64,000 bases of DNA from Gonatopus flavifemur. Taxonomy: Eukaryota > Arthropoda > Insecta > Hymenoptera > Dryinidae. The DNA lies in the NCBI GenBank assembly GCA_018340375.1, contig JAFFJZ010000012.1, positions 1,302,001 through 1,366,000 on the forward strand. The letters are read 5' to 3'. Numbering within the stretch: the stretch's first letter is position 1; each line of letters opens with the position of its first letter. Positions 13,101-24,661 of the stretch are shown here, piece by piece. The position numbers were made by a program, and so were the translations under genes. The notes under the pieces were generated by a model. That model was not told where the DNA came from, ran no database searches, and worked only from the letters and a program-made list of their open reading frames with translations.

Positions 13101-16100
13101 AACAATGAACCAAATCAGAGTAGGTGGGAATCTCCTAAAATTGTTATACTTGTCATATTTTCCGATGTAAATACAAAAATTCTGGTAATTTTTCGAAGTT
13201 TTTCTTGGTAAATTTACCGTTTTCTTCAAATATATTCTAATAGAATTCATGTTGCTTACCGAGTGAAGATCGCGTCGGAAATGCATAACAGCGTCTAAAT
13301 ATCTGTCGAAGGAATAATCAGTTACTTCAGTCTTCAGTCCCATGTGCTCGAATATTTCTTTTAGGGTTGATTTGTACATAAGTGGATTACTGATCATCGA
13401 AATATTTTTTAGGTTAGAAAGGAATCTGCCGTACGCGGAAATATCGTATTTATCGATCTAGAAACGAACAACCATTGTTACCCTGGTTAAAATAATCCAT
13501 AGAATCTGATGACATGGAATTTAGTGGTATTTGGTCAAAACATTATACAAGATCCAATCAGAATCACGTTGGACAAATAGATTCATCTGATTACATCTCA
13601 TTTACAAATGCTTGAATAGGATGATGCATGATGATATAAAAATTGTATACAAATTAAAAACTTTCATATCTTTATATTTATTGTATCAAGTTCATGGCTT
13701 ACATATATTTTGTTATTCCGAACACGGATCGAGAATAATGATGGATCGTACTTCTGCGGTTCTAATACTCGTATCGTTAAGTTATCCCACGAATTCTGAC
13801 TCATAATCATGGGAAAATCAGAGGTTTTTCGAATTAAGGATTCAAGTGAATCGAAACCTTCCTGAGTGCGCTTATCTGCAAACCTTGGACAAAAATACGT
13901 ACCCTGGTCATTGCTTGTTCAAACTCTAATATAATTCATAATCGTTCAATGAATGTTCCTTCTTACCAAAGTTCATACATATCTTATACTGCCGTTTGGC
14001 TTTCCGTATCGCCGGTTCATCGTCACGAGTAACATCGGCGCTTATCATCTCTGATTCACAATTTCCAAGAAATTAAATGTTGCTTTTACCCACCACTAGA
14101 ATTCTAGTGGAAAAATGACCGTGGAATTCCAGTGATTGAGTAACAAGTGAAAAATTCTTCTAAAAATTACTGGGTGTTCACTCACTTTCATTGACTGCGC
14201 AGTAATTTTCTGGAAAATTTCCCCTTGTTTTTCGGTCACCAAAATCCTACGGTAATTTTTGAAGAAAAATTCCTTCAGTGTTCGTAACTAAACGTTGACT
14301 TGGAAAAAAAGAAATAGTTGCGATAACTGGTTGGATGGTAATATAGTTATTCATAATGCTTGTACAGTCTGTACACCGAGAGATATGGGATTGATTACCA
14401 TTCGCTCTAGTTTTCATCGCGACTTTGGGATAGGAACCCCGATAGAACCAAAATCTGCGTACGTCCAGAAAACGTCCACGAAAGTCTCTCAGACGTCCTT
14501 TGGAGGTGCAAGTGTCCGCCAGACATTTCAACCTCCAAAAGACGTCCAAGGGATGTAAGTGGACGTTTCCTGGAATAACGCGGATTCTGATTTTGTTGGG
14601 GAATTGATTGCTGGCTCGCGATTTGGTGATCGTTCCTATGTTAATCTATCGTTTCCACGGTGATGCAAACAGTTTATCGCATTCACTTCGACTGTGAATC
14701 TTACTTATTACAATTTTGGAATATCTGTCAACGAATTCCCGTTCTCCCTAATAATGGTTACCGTATACTTTTCTCCGTGTCGTTATTCTCGTACATGTTC
14801 GAACAATGTCATCAGCTTTTGATCAAATTAATTCCAATTCTTTTTTCAGCAACCGAATTTTTAAATCACGATAATGGTATTTGTGGTAGCCAGTATTTGT
14901 TACAAATATTACTTCTTCTCCGTATTCCATTCCCAAAGGGGTTCAAAAATCTAAATTCGTGTATGTTGCGATGCACGTCCTTGTTTTCAAACCCATGAAT
15001 TTTCATTTACCTTCCAATCTAGTATACAATGCATTGGACCATGACTCCTTGTCAAGCACAATTGGGAGAGCGAATGGCGAATCGGGTACTCCACCGCAAA
15101 CGTGTTCATAAAAATTTGTGCATCTATCCACTGTCACGTTTGAGAAACCAAGTCTGTGGAAATAAGTTCGTTTGTTAGTCGATTGATGAATTATCGAACT
15201 TCTTAGATTTTTCTCTCATTAAAACGCACCTAATCTCCTCACAATTTGGCGGTCTGAGCTGCCAAACCAGTCACCCGGCAAACTAAGGCTCCATCGTCCC
15301 TCCCAACAATAAAGCTGTAATTTCATGGGGCGTCGAGCATCGAGCGTCAACATTAGAAAGAAAGAGAGGTCACACAGTTCTTCTCTTTCCTTCTAATGTT
15401 GACGCTTGATGCTCGACGCCCCATGAAATTACATCTTAACTCACCAGGATGAACAAAATACTGTGAAATGGATCCATCTACATTATCTTCATTTCTTTCA
15501 CCTACATACTCTTATTTCTTTGAAAGGAAATTTAAATTGTTTCCTGCTGTATGAGCATAGCACAAATTTAGGAATTTCATTTTAAAAAACTGAATAATAA
15601 TTTATCATTTACAGTTAGGGGTCATCCATAAATTACGTAAGACAATTTTGGCATTTTTTCACCCCCTTCCCTCCCCCTTGTAAGACATCGTAAGATTTCA
15701 TTAAACCCCTCCCCCTCCCCCATGTGGTAAGGTAATATAATACAGAACTGTACAGAAATTATAAATGACTCAATTATGGTATAACATTGATGATTATTAA
15801 CTTACTAAAATTGACTATCCAAGGATACTTGATTACAGAACATCATCTTTGTAAAATCTTTGAAAAAGTTGCAGGAAATATGTGTTTTTCGAAATCAGTT
15901 GAAATTGAATTTCTTAATATTTAGTTACATCCATCTTACGTGAGATTTTGGTGCAACCCCTCCCCCTCCCCCCTTGTAAGATCTGGTAAGAATTCCATGA
16001 ACCCCCTCCCCCCCTTAAACGTCTTACGTAATTTATGGACAACCCCTTACTCACCCAAGTTGGAACTGACTTCTCAGCGGTCCCATTTCCTTCAAAGTCC

Positions 16101-16129
16101 AATTTCAAACTCACACCAAAAATCGACAT
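7186..16129 (-). CDS. M13 family peptidase-like gene, copy A (about 17 exons, zinc site degenerate)
   Basis: Exons on the minus strand: 16129-16055, 15153-15011, 14050-13967, 13875-13703, 13457-13260, 12681-12595, 11810-11663, 10894-10774, 10711-10657, 10570-10397, 10322-10219, 10138-10083, 8234-8183, 8124-8057, 7778-7636, 7559-7401, 7335-7186; phases agree from the second exon on. M13 landmarks are CTNFYEHVCGG near the N terminus, KAKRQYKICMN, VNNVLRN and a C-terminal MNPLEKCIFWG followed by a stop. The length, about 660 residues, fits an M13 ectodomain. In active M13 enzymes, HExxH and ExxxD bind zinc. Here they read NEVIL (exon 8124-8057) and RYLHD (exon 7559-7401), so no peptidase activity is expected. 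The exon at 16129-16055 ends in phase 0 but 15153 needs two carried bases, so an exon is missing from my model. No signal peptide was found. Exon 10711 uses a replacement acceptor and exon 10322-10219 a GC donor. Confidence 0.8.
8277..8409. repeat. Dispersed 130-bp repeat with partly inverted ends (copy 1)
   Basis: Contains CAGCACCGGACATTTCTACG at the left and ACGTAGAAATCGGTGGATGT at the right, a partial inverted repeat rich in CCACGT. A second copy lies at about 45878-46021. It sits in an intron of M13 copy A. Confidence 0.65.
8423..8622. mobile_element. 200-bp CACGG-ended TIR element with TA duplication
   Basis: CACGGAAAAAA at the left and TTTTTTTTTCCGTG at the right, flanked by TA (8421-8422 and 8623-8624). 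The arms share AATATATTTTGTAAAAAT-type inverted sequence. It is intronic in copy A and only 8 bp from the neighbouring mariner. Confidence 0.75.
8631..9916 (-). mobile_element. Complete mariner element (1286 bp)
   Basis: The TIR TTAGGTGTACAAATAAGT is present at both ends, and the match extends through CCGCGGTTT with one mismatch. TA is duplicated at 8629-8630 and 9917-9918. The total length of 1286 bp equals that of Mos1 in Drosophila as I recall it. It is inserted in an intron of M13 copy A on the same strand as the host gene, and no internal deletion is visible. Confidence 0.95.
8707..9744 (-). CDS. Mariner transposase, mauritiana-type, intact (345 aa)
   Basis: Cut-and-paste DNA transposase of the IS630/Tc1/mariner superfamily. 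The N-terminal half is the paired helix-turn-helix DNA-binding region, with the linker WVPYEL. The catalytic triad is complete: the first D in TGDEKW, the second in HDNARPH, and the third in YSPDLAPSDYHLF. Exactly 34 residues separate the second and third D (DD34D). The opening MSSFIPNK, the length of 345 residues and the C-terminal ERWGKVVANDGKYFE match the mauritiana subfamily. The ATG at 9744 is the natural start. There are no stops or frameshifts, so this copy may encode active enzyme, although a single missense change could still inactivate it. Confidence 0.95.
   Translation of the reverse strand: MSSFIPNKHHLRELLIYFFNVKKSAAEAHRLLLEAYGEAALSERSCQEWFQKFKNGEFDVKDKERSGRPKVYEDMELEVLLEEDSSQTQKELALTLQVTQQAISHRLKSLGMIQKQGNWVPYELKPRDVERRLCMSEMLLARNKKKSFLHRIVTGDEKWIHYDNPKKRKSWVKPGEPSTSTAKPNIHGKKLMLCIWWDQLGVVYYELLKPSETITGALYRTQLMRLSRALKEKRAHYYSRHDKIILLHDNARPHVAAPVKTYLETLNWEVLPHPPYSPDLAPSDYHLFRSMAHGLSEQRFTSYEDTKNWVDLWIASKDEEFFRRGIRMLPERWGKVVANDGKYFE
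13481..13640. repeat. Truncated CCCTGG-ended repeat
   Basis: Starts CCCTGGTTAAAAT after TA and continues with the same internal blocks as 2054-2280 (CCATAGAATCTGA, AGAACATT/AAAACATT, CAAGATCCAATCAGA). No right end is visible, so it is a truncated relative. It is intronic in M13 copy A. Confidence 0.5.
14437..14601. mobile_element. 165-bp CCCC-ended TIR element with AA duplication
   Basis: The left end CCCCGATAGAACCAAAATC is mirrored by GATTTTGTTGGGG, with AA on both sides. Internal arms contain repeated ACGTCC on one side and GGACGT on the other. It is intronic in copy A. Confidence 0.65.
15316..15433. repeat. 118-bp hairpin repeat
   Basis: TGTAATTTCATGGGGCGTCG begins the left arm and its inverted copy ends the right arm. 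The arms of about 52 bp are nearly perfect inverted repeats and contain GTCAACATTAGAA. It lies in the intron of copy A between the first two modelled exons. I cannot identify a clear target duplication. Confidence 0.7.
15618..16046. mobile_element. 429-bp TIR element with TTA duplication next to a splice donor
   Basis: GGGGTCATCCATAAATTACG at the left is mirrored at the right (CGTAATTTATGGACAACCCC), and TTA flanks both sides (15615-15617 and 16047-16049). The sub-terminal parts are C/T-rich (CCCCTCCCCC). The 3-bp duplication separates it from the 2-bp elements of this window and resembles that of PIF/Harbinger elements, but no transposase is present. The TTA copy on the right overlaps the donor of the exon at 16055-16129. 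Confidence 0.75.
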
Positions 16130-16134
16130 TCATT

Positions 16135-18353
16135 CAATATTGATACAAGTTGGAAGTTACACACGTGGCAGAGATTATTAACTTGTCACACAGAGTTCGA
16201 TTCATAGGCTCTAAACTAGATGGGTGAGCATCATCATTTGAATCAGTCTAATTGCTTGATGTTGAATATATTGAACCCTTTAGCGTTGCCGCACATTTGA
16301 TCAAATATTGAAACAATCATTTTGGGTGAATTTTTTAATCAGAATCATTGAAATTTATGGGAGAATGTATATTCATATTTGCAAATATTGATTTCTATAC
16401 GATAAAGTAAACAGTCATCTCACATTAACATATCAGCCTCACTTATAATCCTTATACAAGGTTTATTAGTAAGGATGTTTGCTTGAAGTTATTTGTAGTG
16501 AATTTGAAGAAATTTTTCGGATATCGATGGGGAATTATTATTATCATTATTATTATTATTATTGATCAATTCCTTAGAGTTATAAATTCACTCTCGGAAA
16601 GTGAAAATACTGCAAGTCCAGAAGGAGTGAGATTCCACTCTCAAAGAGTGAAATGTCGCTCCAACAGAGTGGAATTCCACTTCGATTGAGGAGTGGAATC
16701 CTCACTCCAAGAAAGTGAAAATTCACTCTTATGGAGTGAAAACTTGTGACCGTACCACTTGTATGTCGGATGCGATTGGAATGAAACTAATAAATTTTAT
16801 GTTTTTCTTATGATCAATCTCCTCGGCAAAATGTACCGAGGAAATTGATAATGATTATTTTGTTGAAAATGAAAATTAGAACAAATTGAGTATGAGCGCC
16901 TAGTGACAAGCGGGTATAAATAGAGGCCGTAAGCGGACGAGAGGAGACTGCCGTTCCAGCGCTCGAAGTAGACGGATGTAACGCGCAGGCCCGAAGCTTG
17001 AATAAAGGCATACATATATATATATATATATAAAAGGGAGTTTTGATTAATTCCTGATTGTCAGTCGAGAATCTGACAGTGAAAATCTCAAATCATTTTA
17101 CTTTCGAGTGAAATTTCGTCAGTAGAGGATCTGATAGTTAAAATCTCAGATATTTCATGGTTCAAGCGGAAGATTGCCAAATTATGAATTTTACAATTAA
17201 ACTTAGATTCGGTTTCCATTTTTCAAATGAAAGGTGGTCATCGATAAATGTGATTGTGGGTATTATTGTCAAATTTTACATCTCGCATGAGGTAGTGGCA
17301 TACGTAAAGCTGGCCGTTGAACTCGTATAATCTGAAAGAAATTCATCTGTTGAAAATTCAATACACTTCAGTTGAGATATTGTGTGAGATAATAACTGGA
17401 AGTAGAACAATTATAAGAATATAATACTTTCTCAATTCCAAGCAAATTGAGTGGCGACCGGTTGAACACTAAACAACGAATCTGCAAAATAATGGACTGT
17501 TTGAAATCCGTTGTTCGGTCACAAACTCACTCTCAAGTGTAATCTTACTCTTGTTGGACTCGCAGTATTTTCACTCTTTGGGAGTGCACGAAGAGAAGAG
17601 AATGGTAATATTTACCATGCTAACATAGTATTTAGTCTTATTTTATATAAAATCGTGAATGTCACTATGTAAGAACAGAATTCTTTACCATATTTCTGGT
17701 AATAATTACCATTCTCACAAGGTCAATCTCACAATTTTATATTCATTATCACAGCAATCTTTTTTAGAAGTCTTTTAGATTTTGATAACATATCGTTAAA
17801 AGTTCAATATATTTGATTTTCCATTGACGGACTGAATTTTTGATATTATGAGTTTTTTTTCTAAATTCGAAGGGTTATCAGACGAATTTGAATTTTTATT
17901 CTTCAAAACTTTTTACAAATAGAAACACAAAAGTTTGTGGAGCAGCTTTGTATAAACAGGTTTATCACTGCACCGTTATGAATGAATTGAGAACAAATGC
18001 GCTGACGTGAAAATTGAGCAAATATATTCATCAATTATTACAATTCTGCCTGTGTTGTGTAATAAGTGAGTCGAAGACTCAAGAACATTGATTCATTCGG
18101 GTCACTATCCGATAATATAAAATACACACGTGCAGGACATTTTCTTCAGCAGGTACAAAATGATATTTCATGATTATTAAAACGCCTCGGGTTGTGCAAT
18201 TCGAAGAGACCTCTTCGCAGCCATCAATTGTATGATTCTTAAAAAGTGAAAGCTGAGTCAACATTGGCGGCCTCAAAATCATAGAATATATCGATATCGA
18301 ATTTCGCTGTTTCATATGTTTTCAAATCAATTGGCCCGTGATTGACAACGAAA
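16135..18353. other. Upstream flank of copy A, repeats only
   Basis: About 16265-16330 carries an AGCGTTGCCGCACATTTGAT-type block also found near 27665 and 33575, apparently the common upstream flank of array genes. 16590-16745 and 17520-17590 are runs of short palindromic GAGTGAAA/TTTCACTC units. 16534-16564 is an ATT run and 17012-17032 an AT run. 17605-17715 is an imperfect inverted repeat (GGTAATATTTACCAT). No gene or RNA was recognised, and a signal-peptide exon for copy A was looked for without success. Confidence 0.45.
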
Positions 18354-21300
18354 CATCATCATCATGGAGTAATCAGTCTTACGACTGGTTTGATGAAACC
18401 CTCCACCCCTGTCTATTATCCGCCAAACGTTTAATTTCTACATATCTACTACATCCCTTGTCTTGTACGATTTGCTTCATATAACTTGCTCTAGGTCTAC
18501 CTTTACCAGTTTTACCATTCATTTTCCCTTCCAATATTGTTTTCAATAAACTCTCATGCCGTAATGTGTGTCCTATAAGATTGCTTCTCCTTTTCACGAT
18601 GTGTTTCAAAAGATTTCTTTCTTCATTTATCTGCTCGAGTACTTCTTCATTTTTGACTTTGTCTATCCATTTTATTCTGAGCATCCTCCTATAACACCAC
18701 ATTTCAAAAGCTTCAAGTCTTCGTTGATCAGTTTTCCCCATTGTCCAAGTTTCGCAACCATATAATGCTGTGCTCCAAACGTAACTTTTCAAGAATTTCT
18801 TCCTTACTTCCAAGCTTATATTTTTTGAGCATAATAACTGTCTCTTTTGATAAAAAGCCTGTTTCCCTTGTGCTATTCTTGCTCTTATATCTCTTTCGCT
18901 TTTGCCGTTCTCTGTAATTATGCTTCCTAGATATTTGAATTCTTTCACCTGTTCAATTGCCTCGGTATCTATTTTGATTCTCGTTCTTCTAGATGTTTTC
19001 GCTGCTGTACACATCATGAATTTTGTTTTGTCTTTATTTATATTCATACAATAGTTTTCCAATAATATTGTTCTCATGGTGTTGAGAATATTTTCTAACT
19101 CAGTACTACTCGTGGCCAATATAGCTATGTCATCCGCGAATCTCAACATACTTATATTTTCTCCCTGAATCTGTAATTTCGATTGAATTTCCTCCTCCAC
19201 TTCGTTCATTGCTTCTTCTATATATAAATTGAGCATCAGTGGCGATAATGAGCATCCTTGTCTCACCCCTCTTCTTATTTGTGCTTCCCCTTCCTGACCC
19301 TCTATGTCTATTATTGCACTTTGATTCTTATATAATTCGTATATTATTCTTCTATCTTTATAATTTATTCCCACCTTCTTCAGGATCGCAAACATCTTCT
19401 CCCAGTCCACATTATCGAAAGCCTTTTGTATATCTACAAAACCTATGTACACAGATTTCTTCAGCGCTATCCTTTTCTCTATTACTGCCCTGAGTGCTAA
19501 GATTGCTTCTCGCGTTCCCCTATTTTTCTAAAACCAAACTGATCCTCTGCCAATCTACTCTCTATTTTATTTTCCATCCTCCTGTATATAATTTTGGTCA
19601 GTATTTTCGAAGCATGTGAAGTTAAACTGATCGTTCTGCAGTTCTCGCATTTGTCTGCCCCTTGTTTTTTCGGGATAGCGACAATTTTATTCTTTTGGAA
19701 ATCTTCCGGTACTTCTCCTTTTTCGTACATATCTCTAATCAATTCAAACAGTGCGTCGCGAGTTCCTTCACTGGAGGCTTTTATAAGGTCCGCACTTATG
19801 CCATCTATGCCTGGCGCTTTATTATTTTTCAATTCTTTCAAAGCCTTGTCGAATTCTGATCTCAATATCGAATCTCCCAATTCTTCCTCATCTACATCCT
19901 CCTCCTTCTCTAATAGTGCTATATCATCGTTTCCTCTATACAAGTCTTCCAAATGATTGATCCACTGTTCTATTTTCTCTTCCGTTTTTATCAATTGTCG
20001 TCCTAGAGAGTTTCTAATCTTATTGCTTCTAGATTTCATTTGTCCGAAAAATCTTTTAATAATTCTATATGCTTCATCTATTTTTCCTAAATGCAATCTT
20101 ATTTCTATTTCCTGACATTTCTCTTCTAACCACTGTTCTTTTGCTTTCCTTGATTCTCTTATTATTTTATTCCTCAATGATTTGTATCGTTGCTGGCCTT
20201 CTTGGCTATCATTATTCTTGTATTTTCTTCTTTCATTTATCAATTCTAAAATTTCTCCCGTTATCCATGGGTTTTTAGCTTCTACTCCATCATTCTTCAA
20301 AATCTTATCCGCACATTCTCTTATATTCTCCTTCATCTTTGTCCATCTACTCTCTATTCCCAAGTCTTTCTCTTTTTGATCTCCCAATTTTTCATCCAAC
20401 ATTTTCTCGTATGCCTCATGTGTTTGTTTTTGCTTGAGGTTCTTCAAATTCCATCTTTTCTGCATTTTCCTTTTCTTCTTCAGAGATTTGAATTTCAGAG
20501 AACATTTCATCATCAACATATTATGATCACTATCTATATCTGCACTGGGATAAGTTTTACAGTTTTTCACTTGGTTTCTAAATCTTTGTTTCACTAATAT
20601 GTAATCAATTTGGTATCTTGCTGTATCTCCTGGCATTTTCCAAGTGTAGATTCTTCTTGGATGATTTTCGAATAAAGTGTTTGTGATAACCATCTTATGA
20701 TTTTCACAAAATTCGACTAAACGTTGTCCTCTATCGTTCCTCCTCCCTAACGCGAAATCTCCTATAATGTTGTCCTCTTTTCCTTGTCCTACTACCGCAT
20801 TCCAATCCCCCATCACTATCAAATTCTCTTCTCCCTTCACATATTCTATCACTTCTTCTATATCTTCGTACGTTTTTTCAATATCTTCCTCCGAATATGC
20901 AGATGTGGGCATGTATACTTGGACTATGACTGTGTCTACCGGTTTTGTTATGATTCTAACCATCATCACACGTTCATTATGTTGCAAATAATTTTCTATT
21001 CTATTTCCTACTCTTTTATGCATTACAATTCCTACACCTGCTTGACCGTTCTTTGATCCTGTATGAATTATTCTATAATCCCTACTCCAGAAATCGCCCT
21101 CTTGTGGCCATCTCATTTCGCTAATCCCCATTACGTCTATATTCAACCTATTCATTTCTAATTTCAAATTTTCTAATTTTCCCGCTTGCCTCAGTGATCT
21201 AACATTCCACGCTCCGACTCGAAGAATGTTGTTTCTTTTCCCTATCCTATTCTTCGGTTTTCGTTCCTTGCTGATGAAGCTTCCTCGAGCAGCCTCCACC

Positions 21301-21362
21301 CGGAGATCCGAACGGGAGACTAGTTTACCTCCGGAATATTTTACTCGAGAGAGCACCATCAT
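18354..21362 (-). pseudogene. RTE-type non-LTR retrotransposon, one frameshift
   Basis: Two overlapping reading frames (21362-19497 and 19452-18379) encode one polyprotein. It begins with an APE endonuclease, where AWNVRSL, ISEMRW, MGDWNAVVG and SDHN carry the catalytic N, E, D and H. A reverse transcriptase follows with IDGISAD, FGFRK, DIQKAFDNVDW, GVRQGCSLSP and the catalytic LRFADDIAIL. The frames are offset by one at the A-run at 19523-19527 (minus strand); a lost base there explains the break. The total is about 990 residues, typical for RTE. The 3' end carries a short ATG microsatellite (18354-18365), as RTE elements do. The 5' end is not defined and may lie beyond 21362. It inserted between copies A and B. 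Confidence 0.9.
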
Positions 21363-21823
21363 GTATTTATTAATTTGTTTGTTTGTTTTTGTTACATAAT
21401 ATTCCAGGTTAGGAAAAAGGTTTCATTTCCTCGGGAAGTATTGAAACATGTCAAGGAAGGTAGTTTCCCCTTGCTTTCCTTCCGTTTGATTTTGCCGATG
21501 TTTCTGGCATTAGGATGATTTCGTTTCTCTCAGTTTGTATTCTTTCTCTTGAGTAGTTTATTCCACTCAAAAAAAAAGATCCAACTCTGAGATACTTATC
21601 CTCCCCACCACGTAAAGGAAGCAGATACTACCAGGGATGGATAAAAAGGATATCAAGGACAGGTATCATGAATATCCCCCTGGAAGACCCGCAATCATCC
21701 ACGGGGAGGAACGAAACATAACTTCATTTTATAATCTACGAACTTTATGTTCGATATCAAGTTATGAGAGAAATATAAGCAGGAAAAACATAAAATTCTA
21801 TGCAGTTGAAAATTATAACACCT
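21363..21823. other. LINE 5' side and 3' flank of relic B
   Basis: 21363-21630 is probably the 5' untranslated part of the RTE element or its insertion site; no end is visible. 21715-21823 matches the 3' flanks of copies A and D. Confidence 0.4.
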
Positions 21824-21860
21824 TCAGACCCAAAATGTACATTTGTTGCGTGGATTCATA

Positions 21861-22942
21861 CACAGTAAAAAGTAAATCTTAATTCCATGATCGACTGATT
21901 TTCAGATGAGGCTCAAAATCAGCAATGTTACGATTTCAGCCGTAATATGGGATGAAAAACAGTTATGGCCGTATTAAATTCAATTAAACCGGATAATATG
22001 CTGATTATCAGCAATGCATATCTTATAGGCAGCCATGTAGAGTTTGATGGATAATTCAGTAAAAAATATCTGAAAATAAGATTAGAATTCTTTCATTTTC
22101 AGTGTTACAATTGTTTATACGTACACATATATATTTGCATATAATTAATGACAGATTCAATTCAGTCAAATTATTTCAGGTTTTTTATTTATCATTCAAG
22201 GTGTCTAACAAATTCGGTAGCAGTTTGTAATATCACTTTCTTAAAAGCTTGTTATTGGATTTTCCGCACTGTCAATGGATTTTTTATGTCGACACTTTCA
22301 CTTCAACATTACAACACAAATTGGAATTAATTCAAAATTTCGGGGGTATTCACATTTTCACTAATTCTCAGTTCCCGTGAAATGTTTTCCAAATTTATCT
22401 TCGACTCCACACTACACATACCATCAAATTATACTATTATGAAATTATTTATCACATGCGTCGATCGAAACGGTACCGTGGCGAAGTGGTTAAACGCAAA
22501 GGACTAGGACAGGTTATTCCAGCAACAATGTGGGTTCGAATCTCCCGATGAGGGTTAAAGATGTTCAATCTTCAAAAACTACGATCATGATATAATTGAA
22601 TAGTCAACAAGTGAAGTGAATAAATTCACACAACAGGGAACTTTCATTTTGCATTCTCCGAATAAACACAAACAACTTCCTCATCGTCGATAGGTAACGT
22701 TATGTTGAGAAGAACAAAACAAAAAACAATGGACGAACCCATTTATCAGGAACAATTCGCTTTGAATTTCAGTTCAAAATCAGTTTTAATTTCAGTTCAA
22801 TAGGGATCAATGTAAGCTGTATTCTTGTTTGAGTTTGAGAAGGTTTTCCAGTAGCTGACTTTAAGTCTGATGAGTCTTCTTTCGGCTGCATCTTAAATTC
22901 AGCTTATATTTTAACTGGAATTAAGTTTTTCTTTTTACCGTG
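21861..22942. mobile_element. 1.1 kb CACAG/CACGG-ended element inside the last exon of relic B
   Basis: The left end CACAGTAAAAAG is mirrored by CTTTTTACCGTG, with TA on both sides (21859-21860 and 22943-22944). Removing the element and one TA restores the alignment to the uninterrupted exons of copies A and C. No transposase was found. It contains the tRNA-like block at 22474-22560. Confidence 0.85.
22474..22560 (+). repeat. tRNA-like block with A and B boxes (SINE head or tRNA pseudogene)
   Basis: TGGCGAAGTGG matches an RNA polymerase III A box and GGTTCGAATCTC a B box, about 45 bp apart. The presumed acceptor ends do not pair and I cannot place a convincing anticodon stem. It is more likely a tRNA-derived SINE or a decayed tRNA than a working tRNA gene. 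Confidence 0.45.
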
Positions 22943-23287
22943 TACATATGTATCGTTGCCGCAGTGAAAGCTGAGATAAAATATGTTGCAGTTACGCAGC
23001 ACGTTATTGACTCCCAGCGAGGCTGAGATTTTTCTATCTTCCTTGTCGTACAGGCAATACCTCTGTCATGAAAAACAAATAAACAAATTGAAGATGAAAA
23101 ATTTAATTTTGAAGTGGACTTACATCGGCCCAATTGGTTATAAATTCTTGTTCGATGGTTTTGTTAGATAAATTCTTCTTGTTCGCGATTTTATCCTCTC
23201 TAAGTTTGGAACTAAATGCACTGTAGAGAAATTGGAAAGTCGCATCGTCGAACACATATTGTTCTATAACAACTCATCATAGTTTTT

Positions 23288-24661
23288 CTGTCATAAACAG
23301 TGATGAATGTACACGAATTCATCCTAAACGGAAAAAATATTATCTTTGGCATAGGACCATATTTGAAAAAGCAGGAATTGTTAGATATTAGATACAGACA
23401 TTGCTGTTATAACCTTCTTTTGTAGGAGTGAACATCGTAAATTCAACGTGATTAAATAAAAAAAACAGCACAATTCACGATGTTACATTTTGAATAGACT
23501 AATTCCGCAAATTACATTAGAAGATACAATTCTCACATTGTAATTTATAAGATAATATCTTTTCCGTGAATTCTTGTTGAAATTATTAATTTTCTTATGT
23601 AATATCCAAAATGGATAATGGCTTTCAGGGACTTTATTGCAAATCAAGCTTGATCAAGCTTGAACGAGGTGAGATCGGTTTTTGTTTTTGTTTGCGAGTA
23701 GTATGCAAGCAGCACCCGCTTTTGTTTAATAAATAATATCAAAAGGAAGAAATAGTAGCTCTTGAATAAGATTCGGCCGTGAAGGGTTTGGTGAAGCGAT
23801 TTGTTTCGTGGTATAATTACAAATATTTCTTGAGTATTATTATTGCTATTAATATTCAAAATCTTGTTCTTATCTATGCATGAATTATCGGATTCATCGA
23901 TGGAATCAAACCAATACCACCCGCTCAATATCCATCTCGATATTCGAATTAATTTGGAATTGAATTGAATCGTTCATCATTGGATATAAACTGTGGTATG
24001 AATAACTGTTCATCAGGAGTAATAAAGTTATAATCATTGTGTTGAACAAAGTGTATTTATTAATTCACGTACTTTAGAAAAATACACGGAGAAAAAAGAT
24101 CATGGAATGATCATTAGAAAAGATAGTAAACTGGTGACAACTACGAATTTCTGTACACAGTCGCTAACAGAGACGAGTAATGGGTCCTATTATGGTACAC
24201 TATATTGTATTTTAGTAGACCAAAATAGGAACGACTCTAGGCGACCATTTCCTCATGACAATTTCTCTGAAAAAAATTCCCCCAATTCCAAAAAATCCCC
24301 GGAAAAAAGTTCCCCACAAGAAAAAACCCTCACAAAACATCCTTCAACCCAAAATTCCCCATCAACACAGCTTCCCCACTAAAAAAATTAGACAACAAAT
24401 ACGAACCGTTACATTCAACGCCAAGAAACATACAGCACATCATATTACTCTCCATACTATCACCACAAGAAAAATGATTGCACAAAATACAATTTCAATT
24501 AATGAACTCCCCATGTGTGTTACGAGTATCATTTGAACATCGAATAGATGTTTCGCGAGTATCGAAAAAATATTGGAAATGACAACCTCATATGGATATC
24601 CAACATGCATTCGTTGTGGATATTCAATTACAATATTCAGCAAATGACAAAATGATATGAA
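23288..24661. other. Spacer without genes
   Basis: Low-complexity AT-rich sequence. An unpaired CACGGAGAAAAAAG end lies at 24085 after TA, but its partner was not found. 24250-24380 is a strand-skewed A/C-rich block (AAAA and CCCC runs). No coding region was recognised. Confidence 0.4.

Larger units (their letters stand above)
21824..23287 (-). pseudogene. M13 copy B relic: last two exons only
   Basis: The exon at 23287-23124 corresponds to 7559-7401 of copy A (DDATFQFLYSAF region, ending NWAD before GTAAGT), but near 23260 it contains an extra or missing base that creates a stop. The last exon starts at 23062, runs to 22943, is interrupted by the element at 21861-22942, and resumes at 21860-21824, ending in CTFWV and a stop. 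Homologues of the upstream exons are absent beyond 23300, so this is a 5'-truncated pseudogene. Confidence 0.85.

Noticed and set aside
7186..16129. Active neprilysin-type peptidase
   Set aside because: HExxH and the second zinc-ligand motif are both replaced, so catalysis is not expected even if the gene is expressed.
16797..17015. Overlapping minus-strand frames ending in a short AT microsatellite
   Set aside because: No domain; they sit between short palindromic repeats and an AT run.
22474..22560. Functional tRNA gene
   Set aside because: A and B boxes are present, but the acceptor stem does not pair and no convincing anticodon stem can be drawn.
23644..23928. 94-codon frame upstream of the hAT-related element
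   Set aside because: No transposase signature and no connection to the hAT tail at 24849-25223.
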